64,000 bases of DNA from Verticiella alkaliphila (GTDB taxonomy: Bacteria; Pseudomonadota; Gammaproteobacteria; Burkholderiales; Burkholderiaceae_B): positions 1 through 64,000 of the forward strand of contig NZ_JADCNH010000010.1 in the NCBI RefSeq assembly GCF_018904615.1. The letters run 5' to 3'. Numbering within the stretch: the first letter of the stretch is position 1; the number at the start of each line of letters is the position of its first letter. Shown here piece after piece: positions 10,571 to 18,780 of this stretch. The translations under genes and the position numbers were made by a program. The notes beneath the pieces were generated by a model. It saw only the letters and a program-made list of their open reading frames with translations, was not told where the DNA came from and did not search any database.

Positions 10571-13120
10571 TCAGGCCTCCACCCGTTGCGGTTTGCCCGG
10601 GGCCACGGCCACGAACACGAGCGTGGCCAGCAGGTAGAAGACACCCGTGATCGCCAGGCCATGGGCCGTGCCCACCACAGTAAAGAGAAAGCCCACGAAG
10701 AGCGGCCCCACCATCTGGCCGAACTTGTCGGCCGCGCGCATCACGCTGGTGGCCGAGCCCGGCCCGTAGCGCTGCACGTTGGGCAGTGACAGCATCCAGA
10801 CCGTCTGCGCCGCGCCGCTCCAGCAACTGCCCAGCGCCAGCAGGAACACAGCCAGCGAGACGGCGAAAAGGCTGTTGTCGACGTAGAGATAGACCATGCC
10901 GGCACTGCCCAGCAGCCCGCCGAGCACGATGAGCGGCTTCTTGCGGGCCGTGCGGTCCACCACCCGGCCTATGAAAGGCCCGAGATAGATCATGCACAGG
11001 CCGTAGAGCATCAGCACGCGCCCGATGCTGGATGCGCCCACGCCCTGGGCCTGCAGGTACAGCGGGAGCGCGAAGTACAGCAGCCCCACCTGCGCCACCG
11101 AGAACGGCACGACGCTGCCCGCGAGCAAGGCGCCGAAATCCCGGCTGAAGATCAGGCGCACGAGCTCGCGTCGGCGGCTGCCGGGACGCACCGGCGCGCG
11201 CCCCGCCTCTGGAAGCGGCGCCCGCACGGGGCTGGCCACGGCCTCGGCAGCCGCCGGCATGCGACCGAGACGCCGTTGGCGGCTGGCGAGCCAGAGCACG
11301 CCCACCATGGGCAGCACGAGCAGCGCGGCGCTCGCGATGAACACGGGGCGATAGCCCGCCTGATCGGCCAGCATGGCACCCACGGCAGTGCCGGACAGAT
11401 GACCTGCGAAGAGCCCGGCCAGCAGCCAGGCCATGTTTCGGCCACGGAACACCGGCGAACTGCGGGTGACGACGAACCCCTGCAAGCCCATCCACGCCAG
11501 GCCGTAGCCCAGACCTACGAAGGCCCGGGCAAGCACGAAGGTCTCCAGCGTGTGCGCAATGCTCGCGACGAGTGCGGCGCCCGCAGCGAGGAGCAGCCCG
11601 CACAGCACCGGCAAGCGCCAGCCGCGACGATCCGTCAGACGCCCGGCGAGCAACGCCCCCACCAGACCGCACAGCATCTCGGCCGACAGCGGCAAGGCCA
11701 TCAGCAGATCGCGCGGCAGCGAGAGAAAGCTGGCGGGCAGCGTGCCGGCGTAGAGCGGGATGAAACTCAAGGGCAGCGCCCAGGCAAAGAGAAAGCCGAA
11801 CATCACCGGGCGGGCGATGCGCGCGACGCGCTCGGCCCGTGCCACCGGGCCGCCCGGCACGAGGCCCGTGACAGGCGCATCCGTGCCGCGTGCCCGCGTC
11901 ATCACCACCGCCAGCAACAGGAACAGCTCGAAGGCCGTGATGGCCGAGATCAGGGCCACTGTGCCCGCATCCAGGACCCGGGAGCGCACCCCGGCGGCGA
12001 TCACGGCGGGGTCGAGCCGGATGTCGAGCGTACCCGCCGGCTCACGAGCGCCGTCGACGGCGCGGCTGAGCGGCAGCAGGATCATCATGTCGTCCGCGCC
12101 CGAGGATGCTGCGGCCGCCGTCTCCGATTCGCCGGCGCGGGGCAGTGTTCCTGCCCCATCGGCCGCAGCCAGCGTCCGACCATCCCTGTCGATCAGACGC
12201 AGGCTCTGCACGGCCGGCATCTCCCGCGACAGCCGAGAGAACATCGTGTCGATGCCGCGCACGCGCGCCATGTCCACGCCCATCTCCATGACGCGTTCGA
12301 GATCGCGCTGGGTGCGTTCGGCCAGCATCATCACATTGCCACGCGTGGCCTCCAGCCAGGCCGCACGGAACGACGTGGTGGCATCCAGGGCGTAGACCCC
12401 CTGTGCAATCAGCATGGCGGCCAGCGGTAGCGCCAGACGCCACCCGGTGAGCACGCCGGCAGCCGGCGCGGCCACACCCAGCACGCCGAAGACCAGGGCG
12501 AGCACGAGGACGGCAGCGCCGGTGGTCATCGCCAGCACCCCGAGGCTGCGCTTGAGGAAGGCCGCCTCACGCTCCGCTTGCCCGCCATCGTCCACCCAGA
12601 CACTGAGCACGCCTTCGGCAGGGCCGGGGCCAGCCTGTAGCGGCACGGCCACGGCGATCAGCGCCTGGCCGTCGTACAGCACGGCATCGCCCCCCAGCCG
12701 GCGCAGACCGGTGCCCGGTGGCGGCGTGAGCGCCGGCGCGGCAGCCACGGCTTCCAGATCCGTGTCGGGTGGCGCGGTCTGACCCAGCGCGGCCAGCGTG
12801 AAGCCGTCGGGCAGTACGACTTGGGCATGCAACACGTCGGGCTGGTCACCCAGGCTGCGCTCCAGTACGCGTTGCAGGCCAGAGAACTGGGCGAGCGGCT
12901 TGCCCAGCCGCAACCCCGCCTCGATCGAGGCCGCCGCATTGCGCGTGAGCAGCTCGACCCGCTCGGCGGTAGCGCTGGTGGCAAGACGGCTGTAGGCCGC
13001 CAGGCTCAGCAGGCCGATCAGGGCCTGGGCCAGGACGAGAACGATCAGGCAGGCCCCAATCAACTCGAGCGTTGCCAGCCGGCCACTGGGTGCCGACTCC
13101 CTGTTGGACGCACGAGTCAT
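10571..13120 (-). CDS. sensor-MFS fusion membrane protein
   Basis: This is an 849-residue protein in two parts. Residues 18-42 form a first membrane helix. Residues 43-190 look like an extracytoplasmic sensing domain, with a VVLPDGFTLA strand typical of Cache/PAS-like folds. Helices at about 192-218 and 228-245 are followed by a second extracytoplasmic segment at 246-385 with LRLIDRDGRTLAAADG, and then a helix at 387-408. From about 437 to the end there is a complete 12-helix MFS transporter with GRLTDRRGWRLPVL at about 493-506. Ordinary MFS proteins are about 400 residues, so the whole front half is extra. The start has AGAGGAAAG upstream. It is divergent from the PP2C sensor, suggesting a shared function. 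The ligand is unknown. Confidence 0.8.
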   Translation of the reverse strand: MTRASNRESAPSGRLATLELIGACLIVLVLAQALIGLLSLAAYSRLATSATAERVELLTRNAAASIEAGLRLGKPLAQFSGLQRVLERSLGDQPDVLHAQVVLPDGFTLAALGQTAPPDTDLEAVAAAPALTPPPGTGLRRLGGDAVLYDGQALIAVAVPLQAGPGPAEGVLSVWVDDGGQAEREAAFLKRSLGVLAMTTGAAVLVLALVFGVLGVAAPAAGVLTGWRLALPLAAMLIAQGVYALDATTSFRAAWLEATRGNVMMLAERTQRDLERVMEMGVDMARVRGIDTMFSRLSREMPAVQSLRLIDRDGRTLAAADGAGTLPRAGESETAAAASSGADDMMILLPLSRAVDGAREPAGTLDIRLDPAVIAAGVRSRVLDAGTVALISAITAFELFLLLAVVMTRARGTDAPVTGLVPGGPVARAERVARIARPVMFGFLFAWALPLSFIPLYAGTLPASFLSLPRDLLMALPLSAEMLCGLVGALLAGRLTDRRGWRLPVLCGLLLAAGAALVASIAHTLETFVLARAFVGLGYGLAWMGLQGFVVTRSSPVFRGRNMAWLLAGLFAGHLSGTAVGAMLADQAGYRPVFIASAALLVLPMVGVLWLASRQRRLGRMPAAAEAVASPVRAPLPEAGRAPVRPGSRRRELVRLIFSRDFGALLAGSVVPFSVAQVGLLYFALPLYLQAQGVGASSIGRVLMLYGLCMIYLGPFIGRVVDRTARKKPLIVLGGLLGSAGMVYLYVDNSLFAVSLAVFLLALGSCWSGAAQTVWMLSLPNVQRYGPGSATSVMRAADKFGQMVGPLFVGFLFTVVGTAHGLAITGVFYLLATLVFVAVAPGKPQRVEA

Positions 13121-13135
13121 ACGAGGTCTTTCCTC

Positions 13136-13165
13136 TTGTTAGCATTGGCTACATGAAAATATAAT
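13136..13165 (+). promoter_or_regulatory. sigma70-type promoter of the PP2C sensor operon
   Basis: TTGTTA (13136-13141) and a perfect TATAAT (13160-13165) are separated by 18 bases in the gap between the two divergent signalling genes. They point toward the PP2C gene, with transcription expected near 13172 and a leader of about 57 bases. Confidence 0.6.
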
Positions 13166-13184
13166 CGAGGATTGATTCGCGGCA

Positions 13185-13202
13185 TGTCGTCAGAACACGA
13201 CA
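13185..13202. promoter_or_regulatory. operator-like inverted repeat in the PP2C leader
   Basis: TGTCGT (13185-13190) and ACGACA (13197-13202) form a perfect inverted repeat with a 6-base spacer. A further ATGTCGG half-like copy follows at about 13207. The site is just downstream of the predicted start of transcription, where a repressor could act. Confidence 0.35.
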
Positions 13203-13228
13203 GGTCATGTCGGAGAGGTAGCTGCAGG

Positions 13229-15247
13229 ATGGCGATATCGCTCAGAACGCGTGTGTTCTTCCTTCTGGCCGCGATCCTCGCGCTGCTGGCTGCCTTCGTC
13301 ATGCTGGTCTCGCAGCGGGCCGTGACCAGCACCGTCTACCAGACGGAAGCCCGCGGCACCACGAACGTCCTCGATCTCGTCGCCGCCGATGTGCGTGAGC
13401 GCTACAGCCAGCTGCTGCGCGAGAAGATCGTCAGCATCCGCGGTTACCGCGCCCGGCTCCAGGCCCACGGCGCCATCGTCGAAGACACCCTCGCCACCTT
13501 CGCCCAGCTCGCCGACGAGTCTGCCCTGGGCCCGATCGGTGCACGCGCGCTCGCGCTCGACTGGCTGCGCCGGCTGGGCGAGAACGACGGCATGGAAGTC
13601 TTCGTGTATGACCGCAGCCTGCGCGTGCTCGCCGCGGAATCGGATGCCATGCGCGGCGCCAGCCTGGCCGGACTGCGCGATGTGAAGGGCGAAGTCTTCG
13701 CTCCCTTGCTCTTCGCCCGCCCGGGTGCGGAACGCTTCGCGGTGTACGGCTGGCCGCCCGGCGCGCAGGAGGCCAGCACGCAACTGGGCTACTTCCGTCA
13801 CGTGCCCGCCTGGGACTGGGTCGTTGCAGTCACCCTGCCGGCAGACGCCGTCGAAGCCGCGCTCGCCGCCAAGCGTGGCGAGATCGCCGATGCGGTCAAC
13901 ACCACGGCGCAGCGCCTCACGCTCGCCCGCAGCGGATTCCTCTTCGTCTTCGATGACGCCGGCAGGCTGATCGCCCCGCCGCCCGCGCATGGCAGGGCGC
14001 TGCTGGGTGCAGCAGATACGCCGGACGGCCTGCTCGCGCGCATCCGCGCAGCCGCCACGGATGCGCCGCTGAACCAGATGCCGTTCTCCCCACCCGGCGA
14101 TCCGAACGAGGTCTGGGAAATTTCCGCGACGCACGTCAAGGCCCTCGGCTGGTATGTCGCCTCGGCCGTGCCCCGCAGCGATCTGGTCGCTCCGGCGCGC
14201 GCCCTGCTGCGCCAGCAAGGCCTGGTCTTTCTCATCGCCCTCGCCATCGCCCTGGCCCTGGCCTGGGTGTTTGCCTCGCGCCTGGTGCGCCCGCTCAACC
14301 TGCTCACCGCCTACGCTCGCGAACTGCCCGACGGCGAGCTCACCGAACCGCGCCCGGTGCCCCCCGCCATCGCCGCCCTGCCCGAGCGGCATCGCGACGA
14401 GGTGGGTCGTCTCGCCCGCACCATTCTCTTCATGGAGCGCTCCCTGCATGCCAACGTGCAGCGGCTGATGCGCCAGACGTCCGAGCGCGAGCGCATCGAG
14501 AGCGAGCTCTCGATTGCGCGCGACATCCAGCTCGGCCTCCTGCCACTCAAGCTCGAGCCCCACGTCACCCGCCACACGGATCTCTTCGCCAGCATGACCG
14601 CCGCCAAGGAAGTGGGCGGCGATCTCTACGATTACTTCATGCTGGAGGATGGCCGTCTGTGCTTCGTGATCGGCGACGTCTCCGGCAAAGGCGTCCCGGC
14701 CGCGCTCTTCATGGCGATCACCCGCACGGTGATCCGCTCGGCCGCAGGCCAGGCCAACCGCCCGGGCGCGCTGATGCAGATGATCAACGACCGCCTGGCC
14801 GAGAACAACCCCAATCTGATGTTCGTCACGCTGTTCCTGGGCATGCTCGATCTGAAGACCGGTGCGCTCGCCTATGCCAATGCGGGCCATCCACCGCCCT
14901 GGTTGATCGAGAACAGCCGCGTGCGCCTGCTCACGGGGCGCAGCGGCCCGGCCTGCGGCATTGCCCCGGAGTGGACGTACGAGGAGTTCGCCACGCAGCT
15001 GTCGCCGGCCGCACTGCTGATGGGCTACACCGATGGCATCACGGATGCCGAATCCACGCAGGGCGCGCTATACGGCGACGAACGCCCGGCGTGCCTGCTT
15101 GCGGCGCTGCCCGAGAACACCGGCAGCGAAGCCGCCATCCGCGCCCTTCTCGAGGACGTCCTGCGCTTTGCCCAGGATGCCGAGCAGGCCGACGACATCA
15201 CGCTCATCGCCCTGCGCCACCTCATCCCGCCAGAGGACGCTCCATGA
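13229..15247 (+). CDS. membrane sensor PP2C phosphatase (SpoIIE/RsbU type)
   Basis: A 672-residue protein: helix 9-29, a large extracytoplasmic region 30-325 with two Cache-like strand patterns (MEVFVYDRSLRVLAAES and FLFVFDDAGRLIAPPP), helix 331-350, HAMP-like segment 351-405, then a PP2C domain from about 430 to 665. The metal-binding motifs are present: GGDLYDYF, GDVSGKGVPAALFM, GYTDGITDA and ADDITLIAL. Such phosphatases dephosphorylate STAS anti-anti-sigma proteins in partner-switching pathways. The start ATG 13229 places the first helix correctly; upstream in-frame ATGs would add a basic tail. The stop overlaps the next start by 4 bases (ATGA). The nearest STAS and RsbW-like genes in the window are 45 kb away. 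Confidence 0.88.
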   Translation: MAISLRTRVFFLLAAILALLAAFVMLVSQRAVTSTVYQTEARGTTNVLDLVAADVRERYSQLLREKIVSIRGYRARLQAHGAIVEDTLATFAQLADESALGPIGARALALDWLRRLGENDGMEVFVYDRSLRVLAAESDAMRGASLAGLRDVKGEVFAPLLFARPGAERFAVYGWPPGAQEASTQLGYFRHVPAWDWVVAVTLPADAVEAALAAKRGEIADAVNTTAQRLTLARSGFLFVFDDAGRLIAPPPAHGRALLGAADTPDGLLARIRAAATDAPLNQMPFSPPGDPNEVWEISATHVKALGWYVASAVPRSDLVAPARALLRQQGLVFLIALAIALALAWVFASRLVRPLNLLTAYARELPDGELTEPRPVPPAIAALPERHRDEVGRLARTILFMERSLHANVQRLMRQTSERERIESELSIARDIQLGLLPLKLEPHVTRHTDLFASMTAAKEVGGDLYDYFMLEDGRLCFVIGDVSGKGVPAALFMAITRTVIRSAAGQANRPGALMQMINDRLAENNPNLMFVTLFLGMLDLKTGALAYANAGHPPPWLIENSRVRLLTGRSGPACGIAPEWTYEEFATQLSPAALLMGYTDGITDAESTQGALYGDERPACLLAALPENTGSEAAIRALLEDVLRFAQDAEQADDITLIALRHLIPPEDAP

Positions 15248-16437
15248 CTTTCCGACAACGCCTCGTCGCCACCGGACTCGCCCTGGCCTTGGTGCTGGGC
15301 GGCACGGGCGCGATAGCCACGCTGGCCCCAACCGCCCACGCCGCCAGCCCGACCGTCTACCCGGTCACGCCGGTGCGCACGCCGCAAGGCGAGCCCTGGC
15401 GGATCGGTTACCTGCAGGGCGGCGATTACGCTGACTACCCCGTCATCCTCGTGGCCATCGTGCGTGGGCTCATGACGCTCGGCTGGGTGCAGGAGATGCC
15501 GCTGCCGGATCCTGCCACCCACTCCGCCGCGCAGATCTGGGCGCATCTGGCCACGAATGCGCAAAGCGAGTACCTGCGCTTCGTGCCGGACGGCTTCTAT
15601 ACCGCCGGCAACTTCGACGCCGCCCAACGCCCTGGCACACGTGAAGCGGTCTATGCGCGCGTGAACGGCAAGCGCGACATCGACCTCATGATCGCCATGG
15701 GCACCTGGGCCGGCCAGGACATGGCCAATGGCCCCGTGAGCGTGCCCACCATCGTCGCTTCCACGAGCGATCCGATCGCCTCGCGCATCGTGGCGAGCGC
15801 CGAGGACAGCGGCCACGACCACATCCATGCGAAGGTCGAGCCCGACCGCTACCAGCGCCAGTTGCGGCTCTTTCACGACATCGTGCCTTTCCAGACACTG
15901 GGCATCGTCTACGAGAACACCCCAGAGGGCCGCACCTTCGGTGGTGTCGACGCCGTCGAGGACATGGCGCGCACGCTGGGCTTCACCGTGACCCCCTGCC
16001 ACGCGCCCTTCAACAATGTCCCTACGGCCGAAGCCGAACGGCTCGCGGCCGAGTGCTACACCCAGCTCGCTCCCACCGTGCAGGCGGTCTATCTGACGGT
16101 GCACCGCGGCGTCACGTCCCAGTCTCTCGGGCCCATCGTCGAGTCCTTGCTCAAGGCCGAAGTGCCGAGCTTCTCGATGCTCGGCTCCACCGAAGTCCAG
16201 CGTGGCGTATTGCTCAGCATGGCGCAGGCCGGCTATCTGCCCGTCGGGCTCTTTCACGCCGAGACCATGGCCCGCATCTTTCACGGTGCCAAGCCGCGCG
16301 AACTGAGCCAGGTCTGGCTCTCGCCCGCCGAGATCGCCATCAATCTGAAGACCGCCGAGCGTATCGGCTTCGATCCGCCCATCGACATACTGCTTGCGTC
16401 GGACGAGGTGTACGACACCATCGGCGACAACGACTGA
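15244..16437 (+). CDS. ABC-type periplasmic substrate-binding protein (ABC_sub_bind)
   Basis: A 397-residue exported protein with a signal peptide ending near residue 33 (APTAHA). The body resembles the ABC_sub_bind family: WRIGYLQGGDYADYP at the start of the first lobe, LMIAMGTWAGQDM, VPTIVASTSDPIA and FQTLGIVYENTPEG. The start overlaps the PP2C stop, so the two are probably translated together. No permease or ATPase gene accompanies it. A role as ligand receptor for the neighbouring sensors, rather than transport, is therefore plausible but is inference. Confidence 0.75.
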   Translation: MTFRQRLVATGLALALVLGGTGAIATLAPTAHAASPTVYPVTPVRTPQGEPWRIGYLQGGDYADYPVILVAIVRGLMTLGWVQEMPLPDPATHSAAQIWAHLATNAQSEYLRFVPDGFYTAGNFDAAQRPGTREAVYARVNGKRDIDLMIAMGTWAGQDMANGPVSVPTIVASTSDPIASRIVASAEDSGHDHIHAKVEPDRYQRQLRLFHDIVPFQTLGIVYENTPEGRTFGGVDAVEDMARTLGFTVTPCHAPFNNVPTAEAERLAAECYTQLAPTVQAVYLTVHRGVTSQSLGPIVESLLKAEVPSFSMLGSTEVQRGVLLSMAQAGYLPVGLFHAETMARIFHGAKPRELSQVWLSPAEIAINLKTAERIGFDPPIDILLASDEVYDTIGDND

Positions 16438-16452
16438 CCGGAGACCCACCCC

Positions 16453-16992
16453 ATGCCCCTGCCTCTGCGTACCCTCTGTCTGGCTGCCAGCCTTGCCGTG
16501 CTCGGCGGCTGCGCCAGCATGTCACCTCAGGAATGCCGCACCGCGGACTGGTACGAGAAAGGTCGCTCGGATGGACTGCACGGCGAGTCGCGCGCCTACT
16601 TCGAAGATCACGTGAAGGCGTGTGCCGAAGTGGGCGTGCAACCCGACGGCGCAGCCTACCGCCGCGGCTGGGATCTCGGCATCCAGTCGTTCTGCACGCC
16701 GCAGAGCGGCCGCGACACCGGCCGTGCCGGCCGCTACTACAGCAGCGGCACCTGCCCTGCCGCGCTGGAGCCCGCCTTCGAGCGCGAATACCGCCGCGGG
16801 CGCGACGTCTACACGGCCCGCCAGCAGCTCGATCAGGTTCGCAATCGCCAGCAGAGCAAGCAGAGTGACCTGGACCGCGCCAAGGACGACGGCGTGCGCG
16901 AGCGCCTGCGCCGCGACCTGCGCGATCTGGATCGCGAAGCGAACCTCGCGCGCGACAACCTGGATCGCGCCGAACGTCGTCTGTACGACTGA
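16453..16992 (+). CDS. DUF2799-type lipoprotein
   Basis: A 179-residue protein with a lipobox LGGC at residues 17-20, so it is likely anchored in a membrane. The sequence ECRTADWYEKGRSDGLHGE and repeated YRRGWDLGI/YRRGRDVY blocks match the DUF2799 pattern. Residues from about 120 to the end are charged and heptad-like, suggesting a coiled coil. It follows the binding protein by 15 bases and probably shares its transcript. Function is unknown. Confidence 0.75.
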   Translation: MPLPLRTLCLAASLAVLGGCASMSPQECRTADWYEKGRSDGLHGESRAYFEDHVKACAEVGVQPDGAAYRRGWDLGIQSFCTPQSGRDTGRAGRYYSSGTCPAALEPAFEREYRRGRDVYTARQQLDQVRNRQQSKQSDLDRAKDDGVRERLRRDLRDLDREANLARDNLDRAERRLYD

Positions 16993-17025
16993 TTCGTACG
17001 ACGGATGCTGTCCGACTGCGCGCGT

Positions 17026-18522
17026 TCAGGCTGCCGAACGCCCGGCCGGCCAAGCGCTCGGCGCGATGATGCCGTGGTTCTGCACCACCGCCTGCAGACG
17101 GCTCGCGGCATCGCCCGTGGCACTGCGCCAGGTCTGCAACAGCCGATCGGCAGCCGTGCGGCGATGCAGCCAGGTCCACTCGGCATAGTCGAGCCAGGGC
17201 TGGTCCACCGGATCCAGACCTGTGCGCGCCACGGCCAGGACCTCGCCGGCAAGCGCATGCACCTCGGCATCGGCCAAGCCATGCACCATGGCACGCTCGC
17301 GCAACCTTGCCAGGCGGGCCCATCCCCAGGCTGAGACGAGTGCCTGCGCCTGCGCCAAGTTTCCCAGCAATCCGGCCTGCAGGGCGGACGGCGCAATCGC
17401 CGCCGTGCGGGCAGCCTCCCAGCCCATCTCCCGGACGCTGGCCGGATCACAGAAGGTGGCCCCCGGCACCCGCCCCTCGATGTAGCCATCCACGGTGCAC
17501 GCCTCGAACAACCGCTCGATGCCGTCCTCTTGCGCGAGCGCAGACAGCAGCGCCGGCACGCTGGGCAATTGCCCGAAGCGGAAGCGATAGCGCGCATCCA
17601 GGAACGGGGCGAACTGCAAGTATTCGAAATGCGTACTGTCGGGCACGACGAGCGTCAGCGTGCCGTCGACGCAGTGTTCGGCCGGCCAGACCTCGCCGGC
17701 CAGGAAGTCGAGCACGCTAGGATCCCCCATCACACGGCATGCAGGGGCGCCCTTGTAGTCTCGCGTGACGAGAGCGGGCACCGTCTGCATGGCCGTGCCG
17801 TCGCCGTAGGCCCAGCGGAAATACGCGCCCAGCGTACCGAAGGGACGCTCGGGCAGTTGACTGAGCCGGCGGTCACCCGCGTGGCGCGCGTTCGCGAACA
17901 TCCGGGGCCAGATCGTCAGCCGATTTTCCAGGCGTCCCGTTTCTTGCCCACCTTCCAGGGGGCTGTTGGCAAAGAGCCCGATGAAAGCGGGTGCCAGGGC
18001 GAGCATCACGTCCAGGGCCTGCGCGGCCTGGGCCACGGGCACGGCCGTCGTCGGGCCGTTCTGCGCCTTGGCGTCGATGCCGACGCGGTGATTCCAGCCG
18101 CGGTGCCCGACCCAGTCGTCGTAGATGGGCTTGGGCGCACGCACCGTGCGATAGAAGTCGTCGTCGAGGCGGCAGTGCGGATGTTGCGCGGCATTGAGCA
18201 CCACTGCGCCCTCGTCGGCGAGCGAGGCGAGCACGTCGTCGAGCTCCACGCTCACGAGCGCATCGAGACGGCCCAATGCGCCGGCGCCACCCGGCAGGGG
18301 CCCGAGCGCGCTCTCCAGGTGGTTGAAGCCGTTGTCCAGACCGCTGTCGCCGGTGTCGGTGATCACGGCAACCGCACGCCCGGCCATGGACTTCACCACG
18401 GGATGCTGACCGCGGCGCTGTTTGCGCTGCGCCATGGCCTCGAAATAATCCTGCACGGTATGGCTGGCGCCCGAGTGCCCGTCGGCGACCACCATCTCCA
18501 TTTCCAGGCCGAGCTTGAGCAT
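17026..18522 (-). CDS. glutamate-cysteine ligase-like protein (GCS2 family)
   Basis: About 498 residues. The N terminus LKLGLEMEMVVADGHSGAS, the NGFNHLESALGPLPGG block and NSPLEGGQETGRLENRLTI resemble the GCS2/EgtA-like carboxylate-amine ligases, which join glutamate to cysteine or another amine using ATP. ATG 18522 is chosen; GTG 18531 is also in frame. It is convergent with the DUF2799 gene. The real amine substrate cannot be told from sequence: glutathione, ergothioneine or another gamma-glutamyl compound are all possible. Confidence 0.65.
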   Translation of the reverse strand: MLKLGLEMEMVVADGHSGASHTVQDYFEAMAQRKQRRGQHPVVKSMAGRAVAVITDTGDSGLDNGFNHLESALGPLPGGAGALGRLDALVSVELDDVLASLADEGAVVLNAAQHPHCRLDDDFYRTVRAPKPIYDDWVGHRGWNHRVGIDAKAQNGPTTAVPVAQAAQALDVMLALAPAFIGLFANSPLEGGQETGRLENRLTIWPRMFANARHAGDRRLSQLPERPFGTLGAYFRWAYGDGTAMQTVPALVTRDYKGAPACRVMGDPSVLDFLAGEVWPAEHCVDGTLTLVVPDSTHFEYLQFAPFLDARYRFRFGQLPSVPALLSALAQEDGIERLFEACTVDGYIEGRVPGATFCDPASVREMGWEAARTAAIAPSALQAGLLGNLAQAQALVSAWGWARLARLRERAMVHGLADAEVHALAGEVLAVARTGLDPVDQPWLDYAEWTWLHRRTAADRLLQTWRSATGDAASRLQAVVQNHGIIAPSAWPAGRSAA

Positions 18523-18656
18523 GGACAGCACCGCCAGAATAGATAGGCCTAGGCCAGAAAGTAGCGCAGTGTTACACAGCCGGCGTGGGGCATCAATCCC
18601 TCTTTTGGGGGATACCCCAAGTACGCGTGACCGCTCCGCCGTCGCTTACAAATCTG

Positions 18657-18673
18657 GTTCTGCACAGCAGAAC
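18657..18673. promoter_or_regulatory. operator palindrome copy 1 (GTTCTGC-N3-GCAGAAC)
   Basis: A perfect 17-bp palindrome, GTTCTGC ACA GCAGAAC, 108 bases ahead of the pimF-like start. The form resembles IclR-family operators of betaproteobacteria; the binding protein is not encoded nearby. Confidence 0.65.
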
Positions 18674-18733
18674 TTCGTACTCACGGAATGCAAAACGCTC
18701 TGATAGGATCGACTTCAATCAAAAAGACGGTAT

Positions 18734-18750
18734 GTTCTGCATGGCAGAAC
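18734..18750. promoter_or_regulatory. operator palindrome copy 2 (GTTCTGC-N3-GCAGAAC)
   Basis: The same perfect palindrome with spacer ATG, centred 77 bp downstream of copy 1 and 30 bp before the pimF-like start. Two identical 7+7 arms at about seven helical turns suggest cooperative binding of one regulator. Confidence 0.65.
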
Positions 18751-18780
18751 TGAAACCGTCCCACCGAGGAGACACCGGTC

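Noticed and set aside
18605-18620. TTGGGG-GATA-CCCCAA inverted repeat as an operator
   Set aside because: The arms are short and single-copy, and the two longer GTTCTGC palindromes nearby are much better candidates.
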